Assembly (NCBI RefSeq): GCF_004359515.1
Contig: NZ_SCWD01000001.1
Location: forward strand, 620,001-684,000
DNA length: 64,000 nucleotides
From: Macrococcus carouselicus
GTDB taxonomy: Bacteria; Bacillota; Bacilli; Staphylococcales; Staphylococcaceae
Direction of reading: 5' to 3'
The position numbers were made by a program, and so were the translations under genes. The notes below the pieces were generated by a model that was not told the origin of the DNA, did no database searches, and worked only from the letters and a program-made list of their open reading frames with translations. This document shows positions 1 to 6,439 of this stretch, piece by piece. How positions within the stretch are numbered: position 1 is the stretch's first letter; every line of letters begins with the position of its first letter.

Positions 1-677
1 TCAGATTCACCTGCTGTGACCGCTACGACTTCTGTGCCGCCGAATGAGAATCCCGCTACTACAAGTACCCCGAGAAGTCCAAGGACGCCGTTAACAAAAG
101 GGGCTTCGCCGACCGAAAAGTTCTTCAGACCGACGGGTTCGCCGCCGATTATGCCGAATATCATCAGCAGACCCATCACAAGGAAGATAATAATGGTCAC
201 GACTTTGATGAATGAGAACCAGTATTCCGCTTCACCAAAAGATTTCACTGAGAAAGCATTCAGTAGAAAGAGCACGGCCAGAAAAATAAGGCACCATACA
301 AATGAACCGATTCCACTGAATATATCCCAGTAGGAGAGTACTTTTGCTGCGGTGATGATATCAATACTGGCGACGAGCGACCAGATGACCCAGTATAACC
401 AGCCGACCATAAAACCGGCTGCAGGATCGATGAAGCGTTTTGCGTAAGCGCTGAATGAACCCGAAACCGGATAAAAAGTTGCCAGTTCACCGAGTGACGT
501 CATCAGGAAGTAAATCATAATACCAATCAAAATATAGGCAACGAGTGCACCCCCTGGGCCTGCCTGACTGACGATAGCGCCGCTTGCCATGAAGAGACCT
601 GTCCCAATCGAGCCGCCTATGGCAATCATGGATATATGTCTTGTTTTGAGATCTCTGTCCATCTCTTTATTTTTCAT
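1..677 (-). CDS. amino acid permease (APC/AAT family), 3' end cut by window
   Basis: The reading frame runs open to the window edge, so about 225 N-terminal residues are present and the C-terminal half is missing. It begins MKNKEMDRDLKTRHISMIAI and continues with GGSIGTGLFMASG, the TM1 substrate-binding signature of the AAT branch of the amino acid-polyamine-organocation superfamily (LysP, GabP, AroP type). Several hydrophobic membrane segments follow, including one containing FGGTEVVAVTAGES, the TM6 region. It should import an amino acid with protons across the cytoplasmic membrane; the substrate cannot be named from this half. The start at 677 follows a GAGGAAGTG ribosome site. It is divergent from the zinc lipoprotein at 870. 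Confidence 0.85.
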   Translation of the reverse strand, partial: MKNKEMDRDLKTRHISMIAIGGSIGTGLFMASGAIVSQAGPGGALVAYILIGIMIYFLMTSLGELATFYPVSGSFSAYAKRFIDPAAGFMVGWLYWVIWSLVASIDIITAAKVLSYWDIFSGIGSFVWCLIFLAVLFLLNAFSVKSFGEAEYWFSFIKVVTIIIFLVMGLLMIFGIIGGEPVGLKNFSVGEAPFVNGVLGLLGVLVVAGFSFGGTEVVAVTAGES

Positions 678-713
678 GCCATTCACTTCCTCTTTTAATT
701 AAGTATGTATAAG

Positions 714-742
714 AGTTTAGTATGTTTGGAGTGATTTATCAA
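714..742 (-). promoter_or_regulatory. promoter of the amino acid permease
   Basis: On the minus strand TTGATA (742-737) and TAAACT (719-714) are separated by 17 bases, a good sigma-A arrangement, about 37 bases upstream of the start codon. Seen by eye. Confidence 0.5.
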
Positions 743-804
743 GTAAAAGTTTTAACACTTAAAAACTTAAACGCGTTAAAGTGAGAAAAATTAATCACTG
801 ACAC

Positions 805-833
805 TTGATTTTATGAAACAAGAAGGCTAATAT
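805..833 (+). promoter_or_regulatory. promoter of the zinc-binding lipoprotein gene
   Basis: TTGATT (805-810) and TAATAT (828-833) with a 17-base spacer form a likely sigma-A promoter. The Zur-like palindrome lies directly downstream over the expected transcription start, which fits repression by zinc. Confidence 0.5.
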
Positions 834-837
834 TATA

Positions 838-856
838 TATCGAAATGATTACGATT
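838..856 (+). promoter_or_regulatory. Zur-like operator
   Basis: TATCGAAAT-G-ATTACGATT is a 9-1-9 inverted repeat with 7 of 9 pairs matching the Bacillus/Staphylococcus Zur consensus AATCGTAATNATTACGATT. It sits just after the -10 element of the zinc lipoprotein gene, a position where a bound repressor would block transcription. Confidence 0.6.
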
Positions 857-869
857 AGGAGATGTGAAA

Positions 870-1787
870 ATGAAGAAACTGATGATACTGCTGGTAGCTG
901 TTCTGGTACTCGGCGCCTGTAGCAAAGAAGAGAATAACGGTAAGCTGAAGGTCTATACGACGGTCTTTCCTTTTAAATCAATGACAGAGCAGATCGGTGG
1001 GAATCATATTGAAGTTGAAAGTATCTATCCGAATGGAATTGATATTCATACCTATGAGCCGACACAGAAAGATGCACTGGAGATTGCAAAAGGAGATATG
1101 TTCGTCTATTCGAGTGATGAACTGGATCCCGTTGCAGCTAAAATAGCTAAAACAGTAAAGAATAAAGAGGTACTGCCAGTTGCAGCCGGTCTTGAGGAGA
1201 GTCAGCTGCTTGACCATCATCATGACCACGATCACGAACACGAGCATGAGCATTCTGAAAGTGCACAAGACCCCCACGTCTGGCTTGATCCGGTCATGAA
1301 CAAGACATTTGCGCAGCAAATCAAGAACCGCCTCATCAAACTGGATCCTGAAAACAAAAACGAGTATGAAGCAAATTATCAGAAACTCGCAAAAGATATT
1401 GACGAAATCGACAAGCAGATGAAAGACATCACGAAAAACCCTAAAAGAGATACGGTCTATATCTCTCATGAATCCATCGGCTACCTGGCGAATCGCTATC
1501 ATTTCAAAGAAGTAGGCGTATCGGGAATGAATAATGATGAACCTTCACAGCAGGAGATTGTGTCGATGATCAATGATATCAGAGAACTGAAGCCGCCTTA
1601 CATTCTATATGAACAGAATATCCCGTCGAAAATAACAGATATCATTAAGGAGAAAACGGATACGCAGGCACTGAATTTTCATAATATGTCGGTACTGACA
1701 GAAGAAGACTCTCAAAACAGAAATGTCAGCTATCAGTCATTGATGAAAAAAAACATCGAGACGCTCAATAAAGCATTGAATGAATAA
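870..1787 (+). CDS. zinc ABC transporter substrate-binding lipoprotein (ZnuA/AdcA-like)
   Basis: Extracytoplasmic metal-binding component of a zinc (possibly manganese) ABC importer, cluster A-I/TroA fold. The ATG at 870 is chosen over the in-frame GTG at 864 because AGGAG lies 8 bases before the ATG. An N-terminal hydrophobic stretch ends in the lipobox LGAC (Cys17), giving a membrane-anchored lipoprotein. Around residues 115-128 there is a His/Asp/Glu-rich loop (HHHDHDHEHEHEH), typical of zinc-specific members, followed by DPHVWLDP, a metal-ligand motif, and later SHESIGYLANRY. No ATPase or permease gene is adjacent, so its partners must be encoded elsewhere. The Zur-like box upstream argues for zinc rather than manganese. 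About 305 residues, normal for the family. Confidence 0.88.
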   Translation: MKKLMILLVAVLVLGACSKEENNGKLKVYTTVFPFKSMTEQIGGNHIEVESIYPNGIDIHTYEPTQKDALEIAKGDMFVYSSDELDPVAAKIAKTVKNKEVLPVAAGLEESQLLDHHHDHDHEHEHEHSESAQDPHVWLDPVMNKTFAQQIKNRLIKLDPENKNEYEANYQKLAKDIDEIDKQMKDITKNPKRDTVYISHESIGYLANRYHFKEVGVSGMNNDEPSQQEIVSMINDIRELKPPYILYEQNIPSKITDIIKEKTDTQALNFHNMSVLTEEDSQNRNVSYQSLMKKNIETLNKALNE

Positions 1788-1812
1788 ATTTAAAAAATAA
1801 TGGTTTTTTTGC

Positions 1813-1839
1813 TTTACAATGGACTCATTTCCATGTAAA
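1813..1839 (+). other. imperfect hairpin in the guaC leader
   Basis: TTTACAATGGA and TCCATGTAAA pair with one bulged A around a 6-base loop, upstream of guaC and not followed by a T-run. Function unknown; it could be an operator or chance. Confidence 0.25.
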
Positions 1840-1906
1840 TTACCCTATGGACGAATTATTTTACTAAAGTCTGAATTAAAGTTCGTATTTGAAAAGAGGG
1901 GTATAA

Positions 1907-2890
1907 ATGGAAGAAGTATTCGACTATGAAGATATTCAGTTGATTCCGAATAAGTGTATTGTAACGAGCAGAAGTGAATGTGATACGTCCATACAGTTTG
2001 GACCTAAGACCTTCAAAATACCTGTTGTACCGGCTAACATGCAGACAGTGATGAACGAAGAACTCGCAGAATGGTTCGCATTAAATGATTATTTCTATAT
2101 TATGCATCGTTTTGATGAAGCAGGCCGAATTCCATTCACGAAAAAAATGCAGGAAAAAGGGTTCTTCGCATCAATCTCAGTCGGTGTAAAAGAGGGAGAA
2201 TATGCCTTTGTGGAAGAGCTTGCGAGTGAAGGGCTGACGCCTGAGTACATGACGATTGATATCGCGCATGGTCATTCTGACCAGGTCATCAATATGATCA
2301 GACACATCAAGAAACATATCCCGGGCACTTTCCTGATTGCAGGTAATGTAGGGACACCTGAAGCGGTACGCGAACTTGAGAATGCAGGTGCTGATGCGAC
2401 GAAAGTCGGTATTGGACCTGGACGTGTCTGCATCACGAAGATTAAGACAGGATTCGGTACAGGTGGCTGGCAGCTCGCTGCTGTTAAACAGTGTGCTAAA
2501 GCAGCCCGTAAACCGATTATCGCGGATGGCGGCATCCGTACGCATGGTGATATCGCAAAATCGATTCGCTTCGGTGCCTCCATGATTATGATAGGTTCAC
2601 TCTTCGCAGCTCACGAGGAATCGCCTGGTGAAACAGTTGAACTGGATGGCAAGCTCTATAAAGAGTATTTCGGCAGTGCTTCTGAATATCAGAAGGGTGA
2701 GAAGAAAAACGTTGAAGGTAAGAAGATGTTTGTGGAGCATAAAGGTTCTCTGCATGATACGCTGTCCGAGATGCAGCAGGATCTGCAGTCCTCAATCTCT
2801 TATGCGGGTGGTAAAGATCTTGAGTCCATCCGCAAAGTGAATTATGTCATCGTCAAGAATTCTATCTTCAATGGTGATATGGACCGTTAA
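1907..2890 (+). CDS. guaC: GMP reductase
   Basis: Converts GMP to IMP and ammonia using NADPH, returning guanine nucleotides to the purine pool. The protein is 327 residues, the usual length of the Firmicutes GuaC (type 2 form), and lacks the CBS domains found in IMP dehydrogenase. The catalytic loop [11 protein letters not shown] contains the nucleophile Cys175, followed by [12 protein letters not shown]; the phosphate-binding [15 protein letters not shown] segment is intact. The start follows GAGGGGTATAA. It is a single-gene unit closed by a strong terminator at 2895. Confidence 0.97.
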   Translation: MEEVFDYEDIQLIPNKCIVTSRSECDTSIQFGPKTFKIPVVPANMQTVMNEELAEWFALNDYFYIMHRFDEAGRIPFTKKMQEKGFFASISVGVKEGEYAFVEELASEGLTPEYMTIDIAHGHSDQVINMIRHIKKHIPGTFLIAGNVGTPEAVRELENAGADATKVGIGPGRVCITKIKTGFGTGGWQLAAVKQCAKAARKPIIADGGIRTHGDIAKSIRFGASMIMIGSLFAAHEESPGETVELDGKLYKEYFGSASEYQKGEKKNVEGKKMFVEHKGSLHDTLSEMQQDLQSSISYAGGKDLESIRKVNYVIVKNSIFNGDMDR

Positions 2891-2894
2891 TCTA

Positions 2895-2926
2895 AAATAC
2901 ATGACTTTAAGTCATGTATTTTTTTC
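2895..2926 (+). terminator. intrinsic terminator of guaC
   Basis: AAATACATGACT/AGTCATGTATTT stem with a two-base centre followed by a T-run. Confidence 0.85.
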
Positions 2927-2978
2927 GCATTCAAGGCAGTGAACTGATATAATGTAATTTATTTTCTGGAGGGAAGTC

Positions 2979-3971
2979 ATGAAAAAGCTATTCGCCTTCA
3001 TTATTCTGGCAGTCCTATTTTTTATTTACCCCTTTCCGTTCACAACGCTGCCCGATGACTGGACTCTGACGGCTAAAGATCAGATACGCACACATGTTCA
3101 TAAGGATAAAAAGAAAGTGGCAGTGAAATCTGCTGGATTAGGGGCTATTCATCTGAATATGCCAAGAAAAGATGTAGAGAAACAGTTAGGGAAACATCAA
3201 TCAGTGCGCCGGAACCCGTACAATAGCTTGTGGTATGTCTATCATCAGAATTATAGACAGTTTGTCCTTCTGGGTTACAGTCATAACCGAGTGGCGGCCA
3301 TCTATTCAAACAGTCCTCAGTATATTGATAACAGCGGTGTCGGTACGGCCTCCACTCTTGCCGAAATCAAGAAGAAGAAAGGTCAGCCGCTGATGATCGA
3401 GGAAGGTGAAAATTATCGGATCCGGCTTGATGAGAAATATATACTGAATTATGCGGCAGATGGCGTCAGAACGACTTATTTTTATGATCATTTCGACCGG
3501 TCGGTTGATGCAGTGATGGTCCTTTCAGAAGATTATTTTCAGCAGAAAAAGCGTTTTTATGGCGATCCTTCTCAGACGCTTGCTCGCAGTTATGAGCGGC
3601 TTGACTTTGAGCTCGTTAACGCCAGTCGTGTTAAGCGAGGTTTACCAGCCCTTATATATCATGATAAACTGAGTCATACAGCACTCAAGCATTCTCGGAA
3701 TATGGCGGATAAGCAATTCTTCAGCCATATTGACTTGAAGCAGCTATCGCCGTTTGACAGAATGACAGCTGATGGCATCGTGTATTCAAGAGCGGGTGAA
3801 AATCTGGCAGCAGGACAGGTTTCACCGCTGGAGGCACATAACGGTCTGATGAACTCAAAAGGCCACCGCACTAATATTCTTCTGCAGGAGTACAGACAGC
3901 TGGGTGTCGGAGTCGCCTTCAATGAGGAGAACATGCCTTACTATACAGAAAACTATATGACTGGAAAATAG
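2979..3971 (+). CDS. CAP-domain (SCP/PR1-like) membrane-anchored protein, YlbC-like
   Basis: Residues 4-20 form a hydrophobic N-terminal segment that is either a signal peptide or a membrane anchor, so the rest is extracellular. Residues about 55-190 look like the CAP-associated N-terminal domain (AGLGAIHLNMPRKDVEKQLG start), and residues about 205-330 form a CAP domain with LVNASRVKRGLPAL, an internal HSRNMADKQFFSH, GENLAAG and SKGHRTNIL. This two-domain layout matches Bacillus subtilis YlbC and staphylococcal relatives; their molecular activity is not established. Start follows GGAGGGAAGTC. The next gene begins 8 bases after the stop, so the two are probably co-transcribed. Confidence 0.85.
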   Translation: MKKLFAFIILAVLFFIYPFPFTTLPDDWTLTAKDQIRTHVHKDKKKVAVKSAGLGAIHLNMPRKDVEKQLGKHQSVRRNPYNSLWYVYHQNYRQFVLLGYSHNRVAAIYSNSPQYIDNSGVGTASTLAEIKKKKGQPLMIEEGENYRIRLDEKYILNYAADGVRTTYFYDHFDRSVDAVMVLSEDYFQQKKRFYGDPSQTLARSYERLDFELVNASRVKRGLPALIYHDKLSHTALKHSRNMADKQFFSHIDLKQLSPFDRMTADGIVYSRAGENLAAGQVSPLEAHNGLMNSKGHRTNILLQEYRQLGVGVAFNEENMPYYTENYMTGK

Positions 3972-3979
3972 GAGAGATT

Positions 3980-4396
3980 ATGGCTAAAGAAAAGATCTAT
4001 TCATCGTTACTCATCACGACAGAAGAAAGTATTCTTGTGGAAGATACGGGCAATAAAAGAATGACACTGCCCTCCGTAGTCAAGAAAGGCAATCAATCCA
4101 TACAGCAGAGCGCAAATGGTTTTGCAGCGAGTCTGCACAAGCAGCTCCGTGTAGGAGGGATTCTTTTCGTTGTAGAGGAGAGAACACAGTTGAAAGGACT
4201 GCTGACGACATCGAATGTCAATGCGACCTCGTTTGTCTTCAATGTCCGTAACCGGGACGAATTCAAAGTTAAAAGACCTTTCACATGGCTTGCTTTTGAG
4301 CATCTGGATCAGCTGGATATTGCAGATGAGCTGAAGCAGATTATTATTTCCAATCAGGTCATTAAATCGAGTGTTCCGCTTGTCAATCTGCATTAA
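3980..4396 (+). CDS. hypothetical protein, possibly a degenerate NUDIX fold
   Basis: 138 residues, no membrane segment or signal peptide. I do not recognise a characterised family. The N-terminal part (YSSLLITTEESILVEDTG, then MTLPSVVKKGNQSIQQSANG, then FAASLHKQLRV) has the spacing of a NUDIX box, where LPGGxxxxGE...A..REL.EE would be expected, but the catalytic Glu residues are missing. That reading is inference only; if right, this would be a non-catalytic NUDIX relative. It follows the CAP-domain gene by 8 bases with AGGAGA as ribosome site and ends at a bidirectional terminator. Confidence 0.6.
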   Translation: MAKEKIYSSLLITTEESILVEDTGNKRMTLPSVVKKGNQSIQQSANGFAASLHKQLRVGGILFVVEERTQLKGLLTTSNVNATSFVFNVRNRDEFKVKRPFTWLAFEHLDQLDIADELKQIIISNQVIKSSVPLVNLH

Positions 4397-4428
4397 AAAA
4401 ACCGATGGAAAATTCCATCGGTTTTTTG
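4395..4428. terminator. bidirectional terminator
   Basis: AAAACCGATGGAA/TTCCATCGGTTTT stem with a three-base loop, A-run on one side and T-run on the other; serves the gene ending at 4396 and the convergent gene ending at 4433. Confidence 0.85.
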
Positions 4429-4432
4429 CAGT

Positions 4433-4870
4433 TTACAGTCTGGTAATTGTCATGTTCAGGCGTTCTGTCACTTTCTTGCGGCTGTTCGTTCTTTCTGCGA
4501 TGCGATGGTCCTTCTGATCGATCATATGAAGCATGGTGTCAATATGGCCGATATGACGGAATTCCTCAGCTATAGACTGGTTGATGTCCTGATGACTGGT
4601 ATCTATCTGGTTATCAATCTGTCTGAAGTAATCCAGCACATCATCAAAAGAAATCTTATGATCATTATCCCGATAATTTTCAAGAGAAGAAGTGAAGCCA
4701 TTGTTTTTTTTAAGAAACGGTCTGTACTTTTCAGCGACAGCAAGTAGCGTGTGTTTGATGCTGCCTTCACCGAACCCGAAATTAAATGCGAATTCTGACT
4801 CGCTTAAGTTATTAATCTGTTTTAAAATCTGCTGACGTTCTGCTTTTACCCAGTTATAATCAATCGTCAT
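4433..4870 (-). CDS. DinB/YfiT-like putative metal-binding four-helix protein
   Basis: 145 residues starting MTIDYNWVKAERQQ; the start at 4870 is preferred over the in-frame ATG at 4888 because AAAGGAG ends 7 bases before it and the longer version would contain its own ribosome site. It is all-helical in appearance, with DYNWVKAERQQILKQINNLS, a central SIKHTLLAVAEKY and a late EEFRHIGHIDTMLHMID, the order of His-containing helices in DinB-like proteins. Members are often thiol-dependent enzymes or stress proteins, but the function here is unknown. The family assignment is by pattern only. Confidence 0.55.
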   Translation of the reverse strand: MTIDYNWVKAERQQILKQINNLSESEFAFNFGFGEGSIKHTLLAVAEKYRPFLKKNNGFTSSLENYRDNDHKISFDDVLDYFRQIDNQIDTSHQDINQSIAEEFRHIGHIDTMLHMIDQKDHRIAERTNSRKKVTERLNMTITRL

Positions 4871-4983
4871 ATTCATTCTCCTTTTCATATAATTATGTTA
4901 CTCATACCCCTTTTATAAGAAAATTATGTGAGTTTATTCTGATATATTGCCGGGTATAAAAAAATAGAAAAGAGGAATGGTTT

Positions 4984-5052
4984 ATGAAACAAGATAAAAC
5001 AGAAGACAAAGATATTTTAGAGCAGGTCAAGGAATTATTAGGCCGAAAATAA
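4984..5052 (+). CDS. putative 22-residue peptide
   Basis: A short ORF, MKQDKTEDKDILEQVKELLG plus Arg-Lys, with AAGAGGAATGG placed 8 bases before its ATG and a strong hairpin 10 bases after the stop. It is highly charged and would form one amphipathic helix. It lies between the DinB-like gene and lexA in an otherwise empty 220-base gap. No homologue is known to me. Having a ribosome site and its own terminator makes it a better candidate than a random short ORF, but codon statistics cannot decide at this length. Confidence 0.4.
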   Translation: MKQDKTEDKDILEQVKELLGRK

Positions 5053-5061
5053 TAACAGTAG

Positions 5062-5095
5062 AACAGTCACGCTGATCAGCGTGACTGTTTCATTC
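5062..5095. terminator. terminator between the small ORF and lexA
   Basis: Perfect 28-base palindrome AACAGTCACGCT-GATC-AGCGTGACTGTT followed by TTTCATT on the plus strand and ATGAAA-complement on the other; better as a plus-strand terminator but can serve lexA too. Confidence 0.65.
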
Positions 5096-5109
5096 TAATG
5101 GACGGATTC

Positions 5110-5730
5110 TTAGAACTCTCTGAATAAACCGACGACCTTACCTAAGACTGTTACTTTATTCAGATAGATAGGGGCCATTGCGGCGTTCTCCGGCTGCAGA
5201 CGATAACGATTGCTTTCTTTGTAGAAACGCTTGACCGTTGCTTCATCCTCTTCCGTCATCGCTACAATGATATCACCGTTTTCAGCAATCGACTGGCGTC
5301 TCACGATGACTTTATCACCGTTCAGAATGCCCGCTTCAATCATACTCTCTCCGATGACTTCAAGTATGAAGATATCGCTGTTATGACTGGAAGTGAAGTG
5401 AGAAGGCAGAGGGAAGTATTCCTCAACGTTTTCCACTGCTGTGATAGGGAGCCCGGCTGTCACTTTACCGATGACCGGAACCATGATGGTTTCTTCCAGT
5501 AAGGTTGAGGCAGGTGTTGAGCTGACAATTTCAATTGCGCGGGGTTTAGTCGGGTCACGCTTGATATACCCTTTTTCTTCTAAACGTGAGAGATGACCAT
5601 GAACAGTAGAACTTGAAGCAAGACCGACTGCTTCTCCGATCTCTCTTACGCTAGGTGGATATCCTTTAGTAGATACGATGTGTTGTAAGTATTCATATAT
5701 TTCCTGTTGTCTTTTAGTCAGTTCTTTCAT
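5110..5730 (-). CDS. lexA: LexA SOS repressor
   Basis: Represses SOS genes and cleaves itself when activated by RecA filaments. 206 residues, standard length. The N-terminal winged helix spans residues 1-65 ([20 protein letters not shown] recognition region); the cleavage site is Ala92-Gly93 in KVTAGLP; the catalytic dyad is Ser129 (GESM) and Lys167 (ATVKRF). It is divergent from sosA, with three LexA boxes between them, so it represses itself and its neighbour. The ribosome site AAGG sits in the loop of a small hairpin, AACACT-AAGG-AGTGTT. Confidence 0.97.
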   Translation of the reverse strand: MKELTKRQQEIYEYLQHIVSTKGYPPSVREIGEAVGLASSSTVHGHLSRLEEKGYIKRDPTKPRAIEIVSSTPASTLLEETIMVPVIGKVTAGLPITAVENVEEYFPLPSHFTSSHNSDIFILEVIGESMIEAGILNGDKVIVRRQSIAENGDIIVAMTEEDEATVKRFYKESNRYRLQPENAAMAPIYLNKVTVLGKVVGLFREF

Positions 5731-5733
5731 GAG

Positions 5734-5749
5734 AACACTCCTTAGTGTT
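5734..5749 (-). promoter_or_regulatory. hairpin holding the lexA ribosome-binding site
   Basis: On the lexA strand AACACT-AAGG-AGTGTT forms a 6-bp stem with the Shine-Dalgarno AAGGAG in the loop and 3' arm, starting 4 bases before ATG. It could lower translation of lexA; inference from sequence only. Confidence 0.4.
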
Positions 5750-5761
5750 TGTTCTAACTGT

Positions 5762-5790
5762 ATTATAGCATATTTGTTCGGGGCTCACAA
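5762..5790 (-). promoter_or_regulatory. lexA promoter
   Basis: Minus-strand TTGTGA (5790-5785) and TATAAT (5767-5762), spacer 17. The -35 element overlaps the first LexA box, as expected for self-repression. Confidence 0.65.
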
Positions 5791-5801
5791 ACGTTTGTTC
5801 G
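5788..5801. promoter_or_regulatory. LexA box 1
   Basis: CAAACGTTTGTTCG; read on the minus strand CGAAC-AAAC-GTTTG, matching the Firmicutes consensus CGAAC-N4-GTTYG. Overlaps the lexA -35 element. Confidence 0.85.
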
Positions 5802-5809
5802 TGTTTTCA

Positions 5810-5838
5810 TTGACAACGAACAAACGTTCTGATATTCT
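5810..5838 (+). promoter_or_regulatory. sosA promoter
   Basis: TTGACA (5810-5815), 17-base spacer, TATTCT (5833-5838). LexA box 2 lies inside the spacer, the classic position for tight SOS repression. Confidence 0.75.
5817..5830. promoter_or_regulatory. LexA box 2
   Basis: CGAAC-AAAC-GTTCT, one base off the palindromic consensus, located between the -35 and -10 elements of sosA. Confidence 0.85.
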
Positions 5839-5845
5839 TTAAATA

Positions 5846-5859
5846 CAAACAAATGTTCT
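5846..5859. promoter_or_regulatory. LexA box 3
   Basis: CAAAC-AAAT-GTTCT, immediately downstream of the sosA -10 element and ending at the ribosome site. Weaker match than boxes 1 and 2. Confidence 0.7.
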
Positions 5860-5871
5860 GGAGGAAATGAC

Positions 5872-6075
5872 ATGACCATACGAATTTCTAAGGACTTTTT
5901 ACTGTATTTATTCTTTTTTATTATGATGACTACGTTCGCAATCATATATATGGCTCAGTCCAATACGCTTTATCAGCGACCGCTCCCTGATAATGTGGGT
6001 CAATCTCACCAGTTTAAGGAGGCGAACACACATTCCTCTACGATGAACGGTGAAGTTCTGGGAATTGTACGCTGA
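5872..6075 (+). CDS. sosA: SosA-like SOS-induced cell-division inhibitor
   Basis: 67 residues with a short cytoplasmic N-terminus, one membrane segment at about residues 9-27 (FLLYLFFFIMMTTFAIIYMA) and an extracellular tail. Size, topology, position beside lexA and triple LexA control match SosA of staphylococci, a membrane peptide that halts septum formation during DNA damage and is removed by the CtpA protease. In bacilli the equivalent slot holds YneA, which has a LysM domain that is absent here. Start follows GGAGG. Primary-sequence similarity within this family is low, so the call rests largely on context. Confidence 0.8.
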   Translation: MTIRISKDFLLYLFFFIMMTTFAIIYMAQSNTLYQRPLPDNVGQSHQFKEANTHSSTMNGEVLGIVR

Positions 6076-6079
6076 ACAG

Positions 6080-6107
6080 ACGTCTGACTTATGTCAGGCG
6101 TTTTTTT
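6080..6107 (+). terminator. terminator of sosA
   Basis: ACGTCTGAC-TTAT-GTCAGGCGT stem followed by seven T. Confidence 0.85.
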
Positions 6108-6180
6108 CGTTTACAAGAAGCGCTTCGAATGGAATTAAGCGGTTAATTTTGATATGTTAATTAATGAAAGGATGAGGACC

Positions 6181-6420
6181 ATGTTAGACGAACATAAAAT
6201 GAACAGACTGAATGAACTTTCTAAAAAGAAAAAGACATCAGGGTTATCCGAAGAGGAGGGCAAGGAGCAGACAAGCCTCCGCGCAGAATACCTCTCAAAC
6301 TTCCGGAACAGTTTCAAAAAGACAATTGAAAACACAAAAATCATTGATCCTGAAGGAACTGACGTAACTCCTGAAAAAATCAAGGAAATTCAACGTCAGA
6401 ATAATTTAAGAGATAACTAA
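6181..6420 (+). CDS. DUF896/UPF0291 protein (YnzC-like)
   Basis: 79 residues starting MLDEHKMNRLNELSKKKKTS. The ATG at 6181 is chosen because AAAGGATGAGG precedes it; the frame is open further upstream without a ribosome site. The helical hairpin with LSEEEGKEQTSLRAEYL and the later IIDPEGTDVTPEKIKEIQRQ are the hallmark of DUF896, a small cytoplasmic protein family of Firmicutes with SOS-linked members such as B. subtilis YneB-YnzC neighbours but no agreed function. It lies between sosA and tkt as in other Staphylococcaceae and is 19 bases from tkt. Confidence 0.88.
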   Translation: MLDEHKMNRLNELSKKKKTSGLSEEEGKEQTSLRAEYLSNFRNSFKKTIENTKIIDPEGTDVTPEKIKEIQRQNNLRDN

Positions 6421-6439
6421 TCTGAATGGAGTGTTATAA

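Noticed and set aside
978-1502. 174-codon ORF antisense to the zinc lipoprotein gene
   Set aside because: Lies wholly opposite a clearly conserved gene; the hydrophobic product mirrors the His/Asp-rich coding strand and there is no ribosome site.
5738-5756. Fourth LexA box at the lexA ribosome site
   Set aside because: Only the left half (AGAAC on the minus strand) matches; the right half ACTAA does not fit GTTYG.
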